A stretch of 64,000 bases of DNA from Algoriphagus lacus (GTDB lineage Bacteria; Bacteroidota; Bacteroidia; Cytophagales; Cyclobacteriaceae). The DNA is taken from positions 62,001 through 126,000 of the forward strand of contig NZ_QXML01000008.1 in assembly GCF_003583985.1 (NCBI RefSeq). Direction: 5' to 3'. Positions 55,681-64,000 of the stretch are shown piece by piece (position 1 is the first letter of the stretch; each line of letters starts with the position of its first letter). A program made the translations under genes and the position numbers. Below the pieces are notes generated by a model, which saw only the letters and a list, made by a program, of their open reading frames with translations, was not told where the DNA came from and searched no databases.

Positions 55681-56170
55681 ATTCTTCTTCTACTTGATTT
55701 ACAGGTCTGAAGTTACCGGGAGGTAATTGCTCCGCTACTTCATCCTTTTCAAACGGAAAAACTTCCACAATTGGGCTTTCAGTGATATCAGGAACTCTGA
55801 AGCTTACCAACATATTACTTAGGCTTTCCTGGATTCGATCGTAAGCTTGTTTGACGTCCTCGGCTGTTACGATCATGTATTGGGTTACTTTTTTCTCCTT
55901 GCCGCTATCTGCATCAGCAATCAGATAGGTGATTTTACATTTGTGCCAAAGGTCCGCATCCTCATAGAAGAAAACATCCACGATGTTGCTTTTACTGATC
56001 CCAGTCACTTGGAAATCGCCTCTGATCTGAGATCCTAAGCGGTCATAAAGGATCGCTTCGGCCTCTGTAAATGACACTGCATCCACTAAGTATTGCTCTG
56101 AAATGCTTTTCAGCAATCCTTCCTCATTCTCTTTGGCGTATTTGACTTTGCACAAAAACCAAGTTCTCAT
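55679..56170 (-). CDS. DUF4494 protein
   Basis: A 163-residue soluble protein. M-R-T-W-F-L-C-K-V-K-Y at the start, Q-Y-L-V-D-A-V-S-F-T-E-A-E near 25-37 and Y-M-I-V-T-A-E-D-V-K-Q-A near 100 match DUF4494, a family restricted to Bacteroidota and always of about this length. The function is unknown. It has no membrane part. It converges on the HD hydrolase gene and is 207 bases from the patatin gene start, transcribed away from it. Confidence 0.88.
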   Translation of the reverse strand: MRTWFLCKVKYAKENEEGLLKSISEQYLVDAVSFTEAEAILYDRLGSQIRGDFQVTGISKSNIVDVFFYEDADLWHKCKITYLIADADSGKEKKVTQYMIVTAEDVKQAYDRIQESLSNMLVSFRVPDITESPIVEVFPFEKDEVAEQLPPGNFRPVNQVEEE

Positions 56171-56377
56171 CTTTTTGCTTTTAGGGATTCGAAGGTACTT
56201 TTTCTATTCTAAAGCTGCGAATGATTAGTCATGTAATCTGTTAATTTTCTTTGATCTGGAAATTCAATCACTTGAAAGTCAGTTTATTTTTCTTTTTGGG
56301 TTTTCAAGTAAACCTCCTTGATCTGCTTGTTAAAAAGTAATTCTCAAAAAAGATTATCTTGGATTAACAATAAACCC

Positions 56378-58639
56378 ATGCGCGAGCGAATTTTATACAG
56401 CTTCCCGGTACAGCTCTTCTTGCTTCATCTTAAAAAAAACCTTGCCTTGCTGCTGGTTTGGGTGGTTTTGTTGGGGATTATCCTTGAGCAGTTTGGAGTG
56501 GTGTTGGGAATACCGTTTTTATTTCTCGATCCTGAATATCTCCACGAGGTCTCTTGGTTAAGTTTTTTTATGATGGGAGTTGGTTTGGCTGTTTTAACCA
56601 TGGCTTTCCATATGACTACCTATATAATGAATGGGAGGCAGTTTCAGTTTTTGGCCATCGTCCCGCGTCCATTCATTCATTTTTGCGTCAATAATTCAAT
56701 CATTCCACTGTTGTTTTACCTTATTTACATTGTCAAATTCCTCGTTTTTCAGTTAAACAATGACTTGCCTTCCAACTGGGAGGTACTCAAATTCTACCTC
56801 GGCTTCTCATTGGGAGGAATTCTAAGTTACAGCTTGATTTTTGGCTATTTCGCGCTGACCAACAAGGATTTTTTTGTGCTTTTTGCAGGCACGTTGGACA
56901 AAAGACTCAGAAAAGTTAGGCTCACTCGAGCCAATGTACTGAGTAGATACAAGGAAATGAGAGGCAGGAAAGATGGGGTGATGACTTACCTCAATCTCAA
57001 GCTGAAACTGGAAGATGTCCGTCCTGATATTTCAAGGTTTGAAACCCGAAAACTACTTCGGGTATTTGATCAAAACCACCTGAACTTATTCCTAATCCAG
57101 ATTTTTTTGATCCTCTTTGTCCTGTTTTTAGGCCTGTTCAAGGAGAAAGAAATACTTCAGCTTCCTGCTGCGGTAAGTGCCCTTTTGCTATTGGCAATAC
57201 TCGTAATGCTCGTTGGTGCTTTGAGTTTTTGGCTTCGAAGCTGGGCGACTTTGGTGGTGGTTTCCATGCTTTTCCTCGCCAATTACTTCTCCAATTTTTC
57301 CTTTCTCAACCGACCTCATGAGGCTTATGGATTGAATTACCAACTGGAGCCTGTTTCTTATACGCTTGCCAAATTGGATTCTTTGACCCATCCGGATACT
57401 TTGGCCAAGGATAGGAACAATACCCTTCAAATCCTGGATAACTGGAAGTCGAAATTCCCCAATGATTCACTTCCAAAGTTGGTAATCGTCGCTGCAAGTG
57501 GAGGAGGTCAACGGGCTGCTTTGTGGACCTTACACGTCCTCCAATCCATCCATAAAGAAACTGGTGGGGAGGCGACCAAGCACACCGAACTTTACACCGG
57601 CGCATCAGGAGGAGTATTGGGAGAAGCGTTTTTCAGGGAAATCTACCTGAGGTCATTCTCCGACAAATCATTTAACCCAAGCGATCCAGCATTTTTGAAT
57701 CAGATTTCAGCGGATAACCTCAACCCGATTATATTCACCCTCTTGGTCAATGATCTATTGATCCGCAATCAGCGTTTTGAGTACAGTGGTTATAGTCACT
57801 TAAAAGATCGTGGATTTGCATTTGAAAATCAGCTGAATATTAATACTCATAGAATTCTGGATAAACCACTGATTGAGTATAAAAAACCTGAATTTGAAGC
57901 TCAAATCCCTCTTTTGCCAGTCACTTCATTAGTTACCAATGATGGGAGAAAACTGATTATTTCTCCTCATTCCATGTCCTATATGGGCAGTTCAATGTTT
58001 GGGAAAACCGGGCTGCAGGAGAAAAAACAATCCATTGATTTTTTGCGATTTTTCCATGCTCATGACGCCGGTAATCTTCGTTTTCTGAGTGCCCTTCGGA
58101 TGAGTGCCACATTTCCTTTCATCACACCCAATGTCCAGCTTCCATCGATTCCAGTCATGGAGACCATGGACACTGGGCTTTCGGATAATTTTGGGATCCA
58201 GGATGCGCTCCGCTTTTTGTATGTATTTCAGGATTGGGTGTCCAAAAACACCAGTGGTGTTGTGGTTATTTCGATTCGGGATTCTGAAAAAAACATGGAG
58301 ATACCAACTACCGAACTTCCAAGAATTTTTGAAAAGGTCTTTAATCCACTAAAAAACATCTACACAAATTGGGACAATGTACAAACCATCCAAAACGAAG
58401 TTCTTTTTAATTATATGGCAGAGTCCATGCCGTTTCCTCTGGAAAGGATAGAGTTTGAATATGCACCTGAATTAATGCAAAATGAAGAATTAAGCGGATC
58501 GCAAAAGACTATGCGGCGCGCTTCACTCAACTGGAGGCTTACGGCTCGGGAGAAAAAGTCAATTTTGGAAAGTATCAAATCAGAAAAAAATCAAAAATCA
58601 CTTAATCGGGTAAAAAAGATTTTTGAAAAGAAGGGATGA
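56378..58639 (+). CDS. Membrane-embedded patatin-like phospholipase
   Basis: From the ATG at 56378 (an in-frame TTG at 56318 adds only polar residues) the product is 753 residues. The first 315 hold about seven membrane helices. The C-terminal patatin domain has the oxyanion loop G-G-G-Q-R near 375, the nucleophile S410 in G-A-S-G-G, and the acid D598 in D-T-G (usual form D-G-G or D-G-A). It therefore has the Ser-Asp dyad of patatin lipases. Fusion to a multi-helix membrane part is unusual among bacterial patatins and would hold the enzyme at the inner membrane. Substrate unknown. Confidence 0.84.
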   Translation: MRERILYSFPVQLFLLHLKKNLALLLVWVVLLGIILEQFGVVLGIPFLFLDPEYLHEVSWLSFFMMGVGLAVLTMAFHMTTYIMNGRQFQFLAIVPRPFIHFCVNNSIIPLLFYLIYIVKFLVFQLNNDLPSNWEVLKFYLGFSLGGILSYSLIFGYFALTNKDFFVLFAGTLDKRLRKVRLTRANVLSRYKEMRGRKDGVMTYLNLKLKLEDVRPDISRFETRKLLRVFDQNHLNLFLIQIFLILFVLFLGLFKEKEILQLPAAVSALLLLAILVMLVGALSFWLRSWATLVVVSMLFLANYFSNFSFLNRPHEAYGLNYQLEPVSYTLAKLDSLTHPDTLAKDRNNTLQILDNWKSKFPNDSLPKLVIVAASGGGQRAALWTLHVLQSIHKETGGEATKHTELYTGASGGVLGEAFFREIYLRSFSDKSFNPSDPAFLNQISADNLNPIIFTLLVNDLLIRNQRFEYSGYSHLKDRGFAFENQLNINTHRILDKPLIEYKKPEFEAQIPLLPVTSLVTNDGRKLIISPHSMSYMGSSMFGKTGLQEKKQSIDFLRFFHAHDAGNLRFLSALRMSATFPFITPNVQLPSIPVMETMDTGLSDNFGIQDALRFLYVFQDWVSKNTSGVVVISIRDSEKNMEIPTTELPRIFEKVFNPLKNIYTNWDNVQTIQNEVLFNYMAESMPFPLERIEFEYAPELMQNEELSGSQKTMRRASLNWRLTAREKKSILESIKSEKNQKSLNRVKKIFEKKG

Positions 58640-58659
58640 AAAAATAGCCGGTTTTTGAA

Positions 58660-59139
58660 TCAGTATGCCACTCCAATTTTTTTATAAATAAAGTGCATCA
58701 ACCAAGCAGGACCGATCATCAGAAATTGTACGTCTTTGAAGAATGAAGGCTTTTTGCCCTCAATCTTATGTCCGTAAAATTGGATGATCCAAGCCACTAC
58801 GAAAATTCCAAGGCTGATTAACCATAGCTTTCCCGGAAAGGCAATGTTCAGAAAATTGGCCAACGCGAGACATAAAGCAGAGAAAAAAAGCATTCCCAAA
58901 GTAAGGGGTGGTGAGAGGGAAACATAGTAAATCAGTACCAACAGCAAAGCAATTGTTGCCCAGTTGGCAAAGTTGCTTAAAAATGGAAGCACATCAGGTA
59001 AAATGCCGGAAGGGATGCTGAAAATCAGCCCTACCACACTGAAGAAAATCGCCGGTACACAAAACCAATGAATGAGCTTATTGGTGTGATTTTGGTGGCT
59101 TTCACCGTATTCTTCGAGGAGCAAATCTATTTTTCTCAT
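58660..59139 (-). CDS. Mpo1-like (DUF962) membrane protein
   Basis: A 159-residue protein with four membrane helices. S-H-Q-N-x-x-N-K-L-I-H-W-F-C-V-P at 14-29 and F-Y-G-H-K-I-E-G-K-K-P-S-F-F near 120-133 are the DUF962 signatures; their histidines bind iron in yeast Mpo1, a dioxygenase that shortens 2-hydroxy fatty acids by alpha-oxidation. All of them appear to be present. The bacterial role is presumably similar but unproven. It converges on the patatin gene. Confidence 0.88.
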   Translation of the reverse strand: MRKIDLLLEEYGESHQNHTNKLIHWFCVPAIFFSVVGLIFSIPSGILPDVLPFLSNFANWATIALLLVLIYYVSLSPPLTLGMLFFSALCLALANFLNIAFPGKLWLISLGIFVVAWIIQFYGHKIEGKKPSFFKDVQFLMIGPAWLMHFIYKKIGVAY

Positions 59140-59215
59140 GGTTTTTTGGGTTTAATTGCAGTAGTTACAATTCAAATTAGATAACTCATTTCGAAAAATA
59201 AACTTTACCCTGTCA

Positions 59216-60343
59216 ATGTTTAGTTATTGGGAACAAAAAAACTTTTTCAACTATGACCTGATCGTGATAGGATCAGGGTTTACTGGCCTTTCTACTGCCA
59301 TCCATTTCAAAAAGAAGCATCCAAAAGCCAGTGTTTTAGTCCTGGAAAAGGGGGTATTTCCAACAGGAGCAAGTACAAAAAATGCTGGCTTCGCTTGTTT
59401 TGGCAGTCTGACCGAAATTCTGGATGATTTTTGGTCGATGAACCAGGACGAAGTGATAGCCCTTGTGGAAAGAAGGTTTAAGGGCCTCCAGCAAATCCGA
59501 AAAACATTTGGAGATTCCACACTTCGCTACAAGCATCGTCATGGATTTGAACTTTTGGAGGAGGAAAATGTAAAGGCGGCAGAGCAGATTGGAGATGTGA
59601 ATAAGATTCTTAAAAAAGTCTTTGGGAAAGAGGTTTTTTCCTTGGTTAAAAAGCCTGAAAAATTGGGGTTTTCGGATCGGGTCAAGCTGGTGGTTGAAAA
59701 TCAATTTGAAGGAGAGTTGGATCCTGGGGCTTATTTGGGAGCGCTTTGGGATATGGCTGCCGAGGAGGGAATTCGTGTTTTAACAGGAGTTTCCGTGGTT
59801 GAAGTGCGTAAAGATGAAGGAATTGTTATTGCTGAGAATTCATCCAAAAACCGGGTTTTTGAGTTTATGGCAAATAAAGTGGCCATTTGCACCAATGCCT
59901 TTGCAAAAAAGCTCTGGCCGGAATCGGAACTGGAACCGGGTAGGGGATTGATTTTGATGAGTAAGCAGTTGGACTTCAAGTTTCCTTGGAAGGGCTCTTT
60001 TCACATGGACAAAGGATTCGTCTATTTCCGGGAAATTGATGGGCGATTATTGCTGGGAGGGGCAAGAAATAAAGATTTTGAGAAGGAAAAGTCTTTGGAA
60101 TTTGAAACCAATCCAAAAATTAAAGCTCATTTGGAGCGTTTGGCTAGGGAAGTGATTTTTCCTAATCGGGATTTTGAATGGGAAATGGAATGGACGGGGA
60201 TTATGGCCTTCGGTCCAAAGAAATCCCCTCTAATTCAGTCTATTGGGCAAAAAACTGCCGTCGCAGTTCGCTTGGGAGGGATGGGAGTTGCTTTGGGATG
60301 GCAGGTAGGCAAAGAGCTTTCCCAGCTGCTTTCGAAAATGTAA
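59216..60343 (+). CDS. FAD-dependent oxidoreductase (DAO/DadA-like)
   Basis: A 375-residue protein. V-I-G-S-G-F-T-G-L-S near 17-26 is the FAD-binding glycine loop, V-L-E-K-G near 42-46 the strand with the ribose-binding acid, and T-K-N-A-G-F-A near 54 the flavin contact. V-R-L-G-G-M-G-V-A-L-G near 353-363 is the C-terminal flavin site of D-amino-acid-oxidase-type enzymes. It probably oxidises an amine or amino acid. Substrate unknown. It is divergent from the Mpo1-like gene and lies 49 bases before the NhaC gene. Confidence 0.85.
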   Translation: MFSYWEQKNFFNYDLIVIGSGFTGLSTAIHFKKKHPKASVLVLEKGVFPTGASTKNAGFACFGSLTEILDDFWSMNQDEVIALVERRFKGLQQIRKTFGDSTLRYKHRHGFELLEEENVKAAEQIGDVNKILKKVFGKEVFSLVKKPEKLGFSDRVKLVVENQFEGELDPGAYLGALWDMAAEEGIRVLTGVSVVEVRKDEGIVIAENSSKNRVFEFMANKVAICTNAFAKKLWPESELEPGRGLILMSKQLDFKFPWKGSFHMDKGFVYFREIDGRLLLGGARNKDFEKEKSLEFETNPKIKAHLERLAREVIFPNRDFEWEMEWTGIMAFGPKKSPLIQSIGQKTAVAVRLGGMGVALGWQVGKELSQLLSKM

Positions 60344-60392
60344 TTGATTTTTTTACTTAGATTCAAGGCCATTAAACTTCCGGATTAACTGA

Positions 60393-61850
60393 ATGAAAGG
60401 AACCCCAAAAGCTCCAGGTATTGTTGACGCGCTGATTCCATTACTGTTTTTAATTGTCCTTCTGATTATCAATATCCAGATTTTTGGGAATGACAGCTTA
60501 TCAGGTTCCAATCAAATGGTTCTTGTTTTTTCGGCCGTAGTTGCTGCATCAATTGCAGTTTTCAAGCTGGGATACAGTTGGGAGACACTCCAAGACGGAA
60601 TCGTAAAAAGTATCAGTTCAGCGATGAGTGCGATTTTGATTTTGTTTTTGATAGGTGCTTTGGCAGGTACTTGGTTGATGAGTGGTATTGTGCCTGCCAT
60701 GATTTATTATGGACTTCGGGTGCTAAGTCCTGAAGTGTTTTTGTTTGCGGCATGTTTTATAAGTTCAATTGTTTCAGTTGCGACAGGTAGTAGTTGGACT
60801 ACTGTCGCAACGGTTGGAGTAGCATTACTTGGTATTGGAAAAGCGCTTGGTTTTGAGGAAGGAATTATTGCCGGGGCAATTATTTCAGGAGCGTATTTCG
60901 GAGATAAAATGTCTCCGTTGAGTGATACAACGAATCTTGCTCCAGCCATGGCAGGTACAGATCTTTTCACACACATCCGGTACATGGCCAAAACGACTAC
61001 CCCAACCATGATTATTACGCTGTTACTGTTTATCATCATAGGGATGAATTATGAAACAGAAGGAAGTGTAGAGAATGTTAAAGCTATTTCTCAAGTCATT
61101 TCTGAGAAATTTAACATCACAGGATGGTTATTTCTTGTCCCTTTGGTGGTTTTGGTAATGATCGTTAAAAAAGTTCCGGCCTTACCAGCTCTGCTATGCG
61201 GAGCTATTTTGGGTGGAGTTTTTGCCTTGATTTTCCAACCTGAAATTGTCAAATCAATAGCCGGTGGATCCGGTTCCTTTGCTTATTTGGGTTTCAAAGG
61301 AGTCATGATGGCGCTGTATGGAAAAATCGCGATAGTCACCGAAAATGATATCGTTAATGAACTGCTGGTTACGGGCGGGATGGCTGGAATGTTGGATACT
61401 ATCTGGTTGATTATTTGTGCAATGATCTTTGGCGGAATCATGGAAGAAAGTGGAATGCTGAAAGTCATGGCAGAGGCTGTTATAAAGAAAGTACATTCCG
61501 TAGGCTCCCTGATTGCATCCACTGCGGCAACTTGTATTTTTTTCAATATTACCACTTCAGATCAATATCTGGCGATTTTGGTCCCTGGCAGGATGTACGC
61601 TGATGTCTATAAAAAGCGCGGATTGAAGCCAGAGAACCTCAGCCGTACCTTGGAGGATTCTGCTACAGTAACCTCAGTATTGGTTCCTTGGAATACCTGT
61701 GGTGCTACTCAGGCATCAGTATTGGGGGTGGCTACATTAACCTATGCTCCATATTGCTTTTTCAATATTATCAGTCCATTAATGACAATTTTATATGGGT
61801 ATTTGAAAATCGGAATTCACTATTACGAGAAGGAAGAAGAGTTGGCATGA
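60393..61850 (+). CDS. nhaC: NhaC-family Na+/H+ antiporter
   Basis: A 485-residue inner-membrane protein with about 12 helices. G-D-K-M-S-P-L-S-D-T-T-N-L-A-P near 169-183 is the NhaC family signature, with the acidic residues thought to bind the ion; T-G-S-S-W-T-T-V-A-T-V-G near 133 is also conserved. It should export Na+ in exchange for H+, or act on organic ions as some NhaC relatives do. The stop codon overlaps the ATG of the exonuclease gene (ATGA at 61847-61850). Confidence 0.92.
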   Translation: MKGTPKAPGIVDALIPLLFLIVLLIINIQIFGNDSLSGSNQMVLVFSAVVAASIAVFKLGYSWETLQDGIVKSISSAMSAILILFLIGALAGTWLMSGIVPAMIYYGLRVLSPEVFLFAACFISSIVSVATGSSWTTVATVGVALLGIGKALGFEEGIIAGAIISGAYFGDKMSPLSDTTNLAPAMAGTDLFTHIRYMAKTTTPTMIITLLLFIIIGMNYETEGSVENVKAISQVISEKFNITGWLFLVPLVVLVMIVKKVPALPALLCGAILGGVFALIFQPEIVKSIAGGSGSFAYLGFKGVMMALYGKIAIVTENDIVNELLVTGGMAGMLDTIWLIICAMIFGGIMEESGMLKVMAEAVIKKVHSVGSLIASTAATCIFFNITTSDQYLAILVPGRMYADVYKKRGLKPENLSRTLEDSATVTSVLVPWNTCGATQASVLGVATLTYAPYCFFNIISPLMTILYGYLKIGIHYYEKEEELA

Positions 61851-62449
61851 TTCCGTACAGCATCAGTAAAGAAGAAATTAACGAGTTGCCTTTGGGGCAA
61901 TTTGAGGGTAAGATTTACTTGATTGATTCCCACGATCAGGTGGAGGATGCAGTCGACTTTTTGGAGGATCAGCGGATTATCGGATTCGATACGGAGACCA
62001 AACCCTCCTTTAGAAAAGGGCAGTTTAATCATGTGTCCTTGCTTCAATTATCCACTTCAGAGCAGGCATTTATATTTCGCCTGAACAAGATTGGCTTTCC
62101 TGATCCCTTGAGAAATCTTCTTGAAAAAGAAAACCTGGTGAAAGTCGGAGCCGCAGTTCATGATGATTTGAAGGGTTTGAGAAAATTGACTGACAGTTTT
62201 TTTCCCCTGTCTTTTTTCGATCTGAATGACGAGCTAAAGAAGGTAGGCTTCCACAATGTCGGTGTAAGAAACCTCTGTGGGATGGTATTGAAAATCAGGA
62301 TTTCAAAAACAGAGCAGGTGTCCAACTGGGAAGCTGAAAAACTGACCGAGAAACAGCTTCGGTATGCAGCTACGGATGCTTGGGCATGCCTGGAAATCTT
62401 TAATTTATTGCGGGAAGAAGGTTATTTGGACGAGTTGTTTAATCGCTGA
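61847..62449 (+). CDS. 3'-5' exonuclease (RNase D / WRN type)
   Basis: From the ATG at 61847 the product is 200 residues. I-I-G-F-D-T-E-T at about 43-50 gives the first two acidic residues of the DEDD exonuclease site; V-G-A-A-V-H-D-D-L-K near 101 the third; and Y-A-A-T-D-A-W near 173 the Y-x-x-x-D that makes it the DEDDy type. It has no HRDC domain, so it is the exonuclease part alone. It trims RNA or DNA 3' ends. Its start overlaps the nhaC stop, and its end overlaps the convergent YigZ gene by 11 bases. Confidence 0.9.
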   Translation: MIPYSISKEEINELPLGQFEGKIYLIDSHDQVEDAVDFLEDQRIIGFDTETKPSFRKGQFNHVSLLQLSTSEQAFIFRLNKIGFPDPLRNLLEKENLVKVGAAVHDDLKGLRKLTDSFFPLSFFDLNDELKKVGFHNVGVRNLCGMVLKIRISKTEQVSNWEAEKLTEKQLRYAATDAWACLEIFNLLREEGYLDELFNR

Positions 62450-63065
62450 TCAGCTCCAGTCCATCAATTTCTACCAGCTTAGGCTGTACCAGCTCGGTCA
62501 ATCCTGCTCTAAAACTTAGACTCATCTGACAATCAAGGGCCATTTCCTGTTCAATGATTTCTAGGTCATGTGCCTTGACAATCTTCATGACTTCGTTCAT
62601 GGCAGGATAGGGGAATCGAATTTTAATCGATGTTTTTACCCATTCCCGAATGATTTGATTTTCTGCCAAGGCAAGCGCTGCTGAAGTTTTATAGGCTTGA
62701 ATCAGTCCACTCACACCCAATTTTGTACCTCCAAAATACCTCACTACCACAACAAGAATATTGGTGAGGTGCTGGGAGCGAATTTGACCCAATATCGGAT
62801 CCCCTGCCGAGTGATTGGGCTCGCCATCATCATTGGCGCGAAACTGGGCGCCTTCCTTTCCCAAGATCCAAGCATAGCAATGGTGAGTTGCATCAAAGTA
62901 GGTTTTTCGAAGTGCGGATAGTTCCGCCTTTATTTCCTCTTCAGAACGAACCGGAATTGCGAAATAAAGAAACCTGCTTCCCCGATCCTTGTAGACCCCT
63001 TCGCTTTTTGCAGCAATAGTCAGGTAGGAATCGAATTGGTCGGAATTTCCTGATAAATTGGCCAT
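62439..63065 (-). CDS. YigZ/IMPACT family protein
   Basis: A 208-residue protein of the UPF0029 (IMPACT) family. H-H-C-Y-A-W near 81-86, D-D-G-E-P-x-x-S-A-G-D-P near 98-110 and V-R-Y-F-G-G-T-K-L-G near 127-137 are the family motifs. A C-terminal DUF1949-like domain follows. Structures look like a translation-factor domain; the cell role is not settled. It overlaps the end of the exonuclease gene by 11 bases in the opposite direction and is divergent from the cupin gene. Confidence 0.92.
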   Translation of the reverse strand: MANLSGNSDQFDSYLTIAAKSEGVYKDRGSRFLYFAIPVRSEEEIKAELSALRKTYFDATHHCYAWILGKEGAQFRANDDGEPNHSAGDPILGQIRSQHLTNILVVVVRYFGGTKLGVSGLIQAYKTSAALALAENQIIREWVKTSIKIRFPYPAMNEVMKIVKAHDLEIIEQEMALDCQMSLSFRAGLTELVQPKLVEIDGLELISD

Positions 63066-63102
63066 GAGAAGGGTGTGAAACGCAGGCTCGAAAATATAAA
63101 AT

Positions 63103-63120
63103 TAACTTTGGGCTAAAGGC
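63103..63120 (+). promoter_or_regulatory. -7 box upstream of the cupin gene
   Basis: TAACTTTG at 63103-63110 fits the -7 consensus and would start transcription about 35 bases before the ATG at 63151. No clear TTG lies upstream, so the match rests on the -7 part. Confidence 0.45.
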
Positions 63121-63150
63121 CAGTTTACTGGTTTTGTCGTAATTTTAAAC

Positions 63151-63594
63151 ATGATGCCAATAGATTTTCTCGCTGACATAACTGCCTATTCTGCTCCAAT
63201 TCTTATCGATATTCCCGGTCAGGTAAGGGCAAATGGAGCCGTTCATTTTTGGGAAAATACCAGCCTTTTTCCAAATGGGGTGCTGCGGTGTTTTTGGATT
63301 ACAGAGGTAAAAGAAGGGGAAACACGCGGTAATCACGCGCATTGGAAAGAGTCTCAAGTGATTGTGGCATTAGCAGGTAAGCTAGTGGTAAATGTAGAGG
63401 GAATAGATGGGGGTAGTACTCAGTTTGAGTTGATTGATCCGGGCAAAGGAATTCTTGTTCCACCTTTGAATTGGGTAGAAGTAAAATTTTCTATCGATGC
63501 AGTACTTTTAGGGCTTTCGGATCGAGCTTTTTCCGAGGAAGATTACATCAGAGACAAAGACTATTTTGGAAACTTACAAAAAAGGAAACGCTGA
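63151..63594 (+). CDS. WxcM-like / FdtA-type cupin protein
   Basis: A 147-residue single-domain cupin. R-G-N-H-A-H-W-K-E at about 59-67 is the FdtA/WxcM signature (R-G-x-H-A-H), followed by V-N-V-E-G and P-P-L-N-W near 108. Relatives are dTDP-hexose 3,4-ketoisomerases that make deoxy-amino sugars for surface glycans, although the isomerase role is not certain for this copy. It overlaps the following gene by 29 bases if that starts at 63566. Together they suggest the left end of a surface sugar cluster beyond the window. Confidence 0.86.
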   Translation: MMPIDFLADITAYSAPILIDIPGQVRANGAVHFWENTSLFPNGVLRCFWITEVKEGETRGNHAHWKESQVIVALAGKLVVNVEGIDGGSTQFELIDPGKGILVPPLNWVEVKFSIDAVLLGLSDRAFSEEDYIRDKDYFGNLQKRKR

Positions 63595-64000
63595 GTCGTA
63601 CGAGTTGGAAGTGATTCCTTCCGGGAAGGAAAAACACGCCTATTTTTTGCGAGAATGCAGGACAGAGGGTTTTTCGGAGCAGCTTGATTTTCTTTGGATG
63701 AAAAAAGGGAAAGTCAAAGCCTCTGTGACATTTGCCATTTCTAATGAATTTGAGGCTGTTTCTCTACCCAAGTCTCCCTTTGGTGGATTTTGGATCGAAG
63801 AAAACCTCACTTCGTCTTCCTTGGAAGCTTTTTTGAAAGCGGTGATTCTTGAGTTAAAGCAAAGAAGAATAGCCTTTATTCGGGTCATTCAACCTCCAAA
63901 AGTCTACGAACCCAAAACCGATTTGATTAACTACCTCCTTTTCAAGGAGGGTTTCATTCAGGAGAGGATATTAAGCCACCAATTTTTTGTCGGTAAAAAG
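63566..64000 (+). CDS. Truncated protein, possible FemAB/GNAT-like acyltransferase
   Basis: The frame is open from a TAG stop near 63508 to the right edge, so the C-terminus is missing. No ATG occurs before the middle of the visible part; the best start is the TTG at 63566, which overlaps the cupin gene by 29 bases. The 145 visible residues include S-P-F-G-G-F-W-I near residue 75 and a pattern of strands and helices that resembles the acyltransferase fold of FemAB or GNAT proteins found with WxcM-type cupins. That resemblance is weak. The codon use and the absence of stops across 430 bases support a real gene. Confidence 0.6.
   Translation, partial: METYKKGNAESYELEVIPSGKEKHAYFLRECRTEGFSEQLDFLWMKKGKVKASVTFAISNEFEAVSLPKSPFGGFWIEENLTSSSLEAFLKAVILELKQRRIAFIRVIQPPKVYEPKTDLINYLLFKEGFIQERILSHQFFVGKK

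Noticed and set aside
56318..56377. Extended N-terminus of the patatin gene from a TTG
   Set aside because: It adds a polar stretch with no ribosome-site support; the ATG at 56378 directly precedes the hydrophobic region.

Overview
The window reads as chromosomal sequence of a Bacteroidota bacterium of the Cytophagales, most like Cyclobacteriaceae such as Algoriphagus; the genus is inference. Support comes from -7 boxes of the TAnnTTTG type with an upstream TTG, two very large secreted proteins with C-terminal type IX secretion (T9SS) sorting domains, lineage-typical families (DUF4494, Haem_bd, DUF6600, DUF3472), a three-gene pnt transhydrogenase operon and the rsfS-ftsH/birA neighbourhood. 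I saw no tRNA, rRNA, CRISPR array, insertion sequence, integrase or phage gene. The region looks like ordinary core and accessory chromosome.

Layout. 1-6.9 kb: minus-strand housekeeping and envelope genes (DUF6600 fragment, secreted protein, CPA1 cation/proton antiporter, DUF1801, Gfo/Idh/MocA oxidoreductase, haem-binding protein, zinc alcohol dehydrogenase). 7-13 kb: a secreted DUF3472 protein converging on a 1460-residue BNR-propeller/FN3/PPC protein with a T9SS tail. 13.2-18.5 kb: a Tat-exported oxidoreductase, then the divergent pntAA-pntAB-pntB operon and a small secreted protein. 18.5-25.2 kb: a minus-strand run (LpxH-like phosphoesterase, GT28-like glycosyltransferase, GH63-like glucosidase, rnhB) with a divergent GT2. 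25.2-30.1 kb: an S9 peptidase converging on a TPR sensor kinase. 30.5-40.6 kb: two unusual exported proteins, a 2210-residue S8/S53-like protease and a glycosidase-like/SUMF1 fusion. 40.6-45.0 kb: a GT39 transferase and a sigma-54-type two-component pair. 45.1-52.1 kb: FKBP, lpxH, ftsH, rsfS, birA, ahcY. 52.1-64 kb: lipoprotein, dienoyl-CoA reductase-like SDR, PAS protein, HD hydrolase, DUF4494, membrane patatin, Mpo1-like, FAD oxidoreductase, NhaC, 3'-5' exonuclease, YigZ, WxcM-like cupin and a truncated last gene.

How genes work together. Several units concern the envelope: LPS-type phosphoesterases, glycosyltransferases, T9SS cargo and FtsH. PntAA/AB/B form one proton-translocating enzyme. 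The NtrB/NtrC-like pair is translationally overlapped, and TGTCCG half-sites lie in the gap between its promoter and a divergent FKBP gene. Minus-strand genes dominate and most units end in clear intrinsic terminators, many of them bidirectional between convergent genes.

Most unusual content. The 2210-residue protease carries twelve perfect-register hexapeptide repeats (R-T-[MI]-[IV]-N-[AGS]) encoded by 18-bp units inside an MBG-like region, three 237-bp tandem Ig-like repeats, and a protease domain in which the usual subtilisin histidine position appears to be glutamate. I could not confirm a wholly new multi-gene system.
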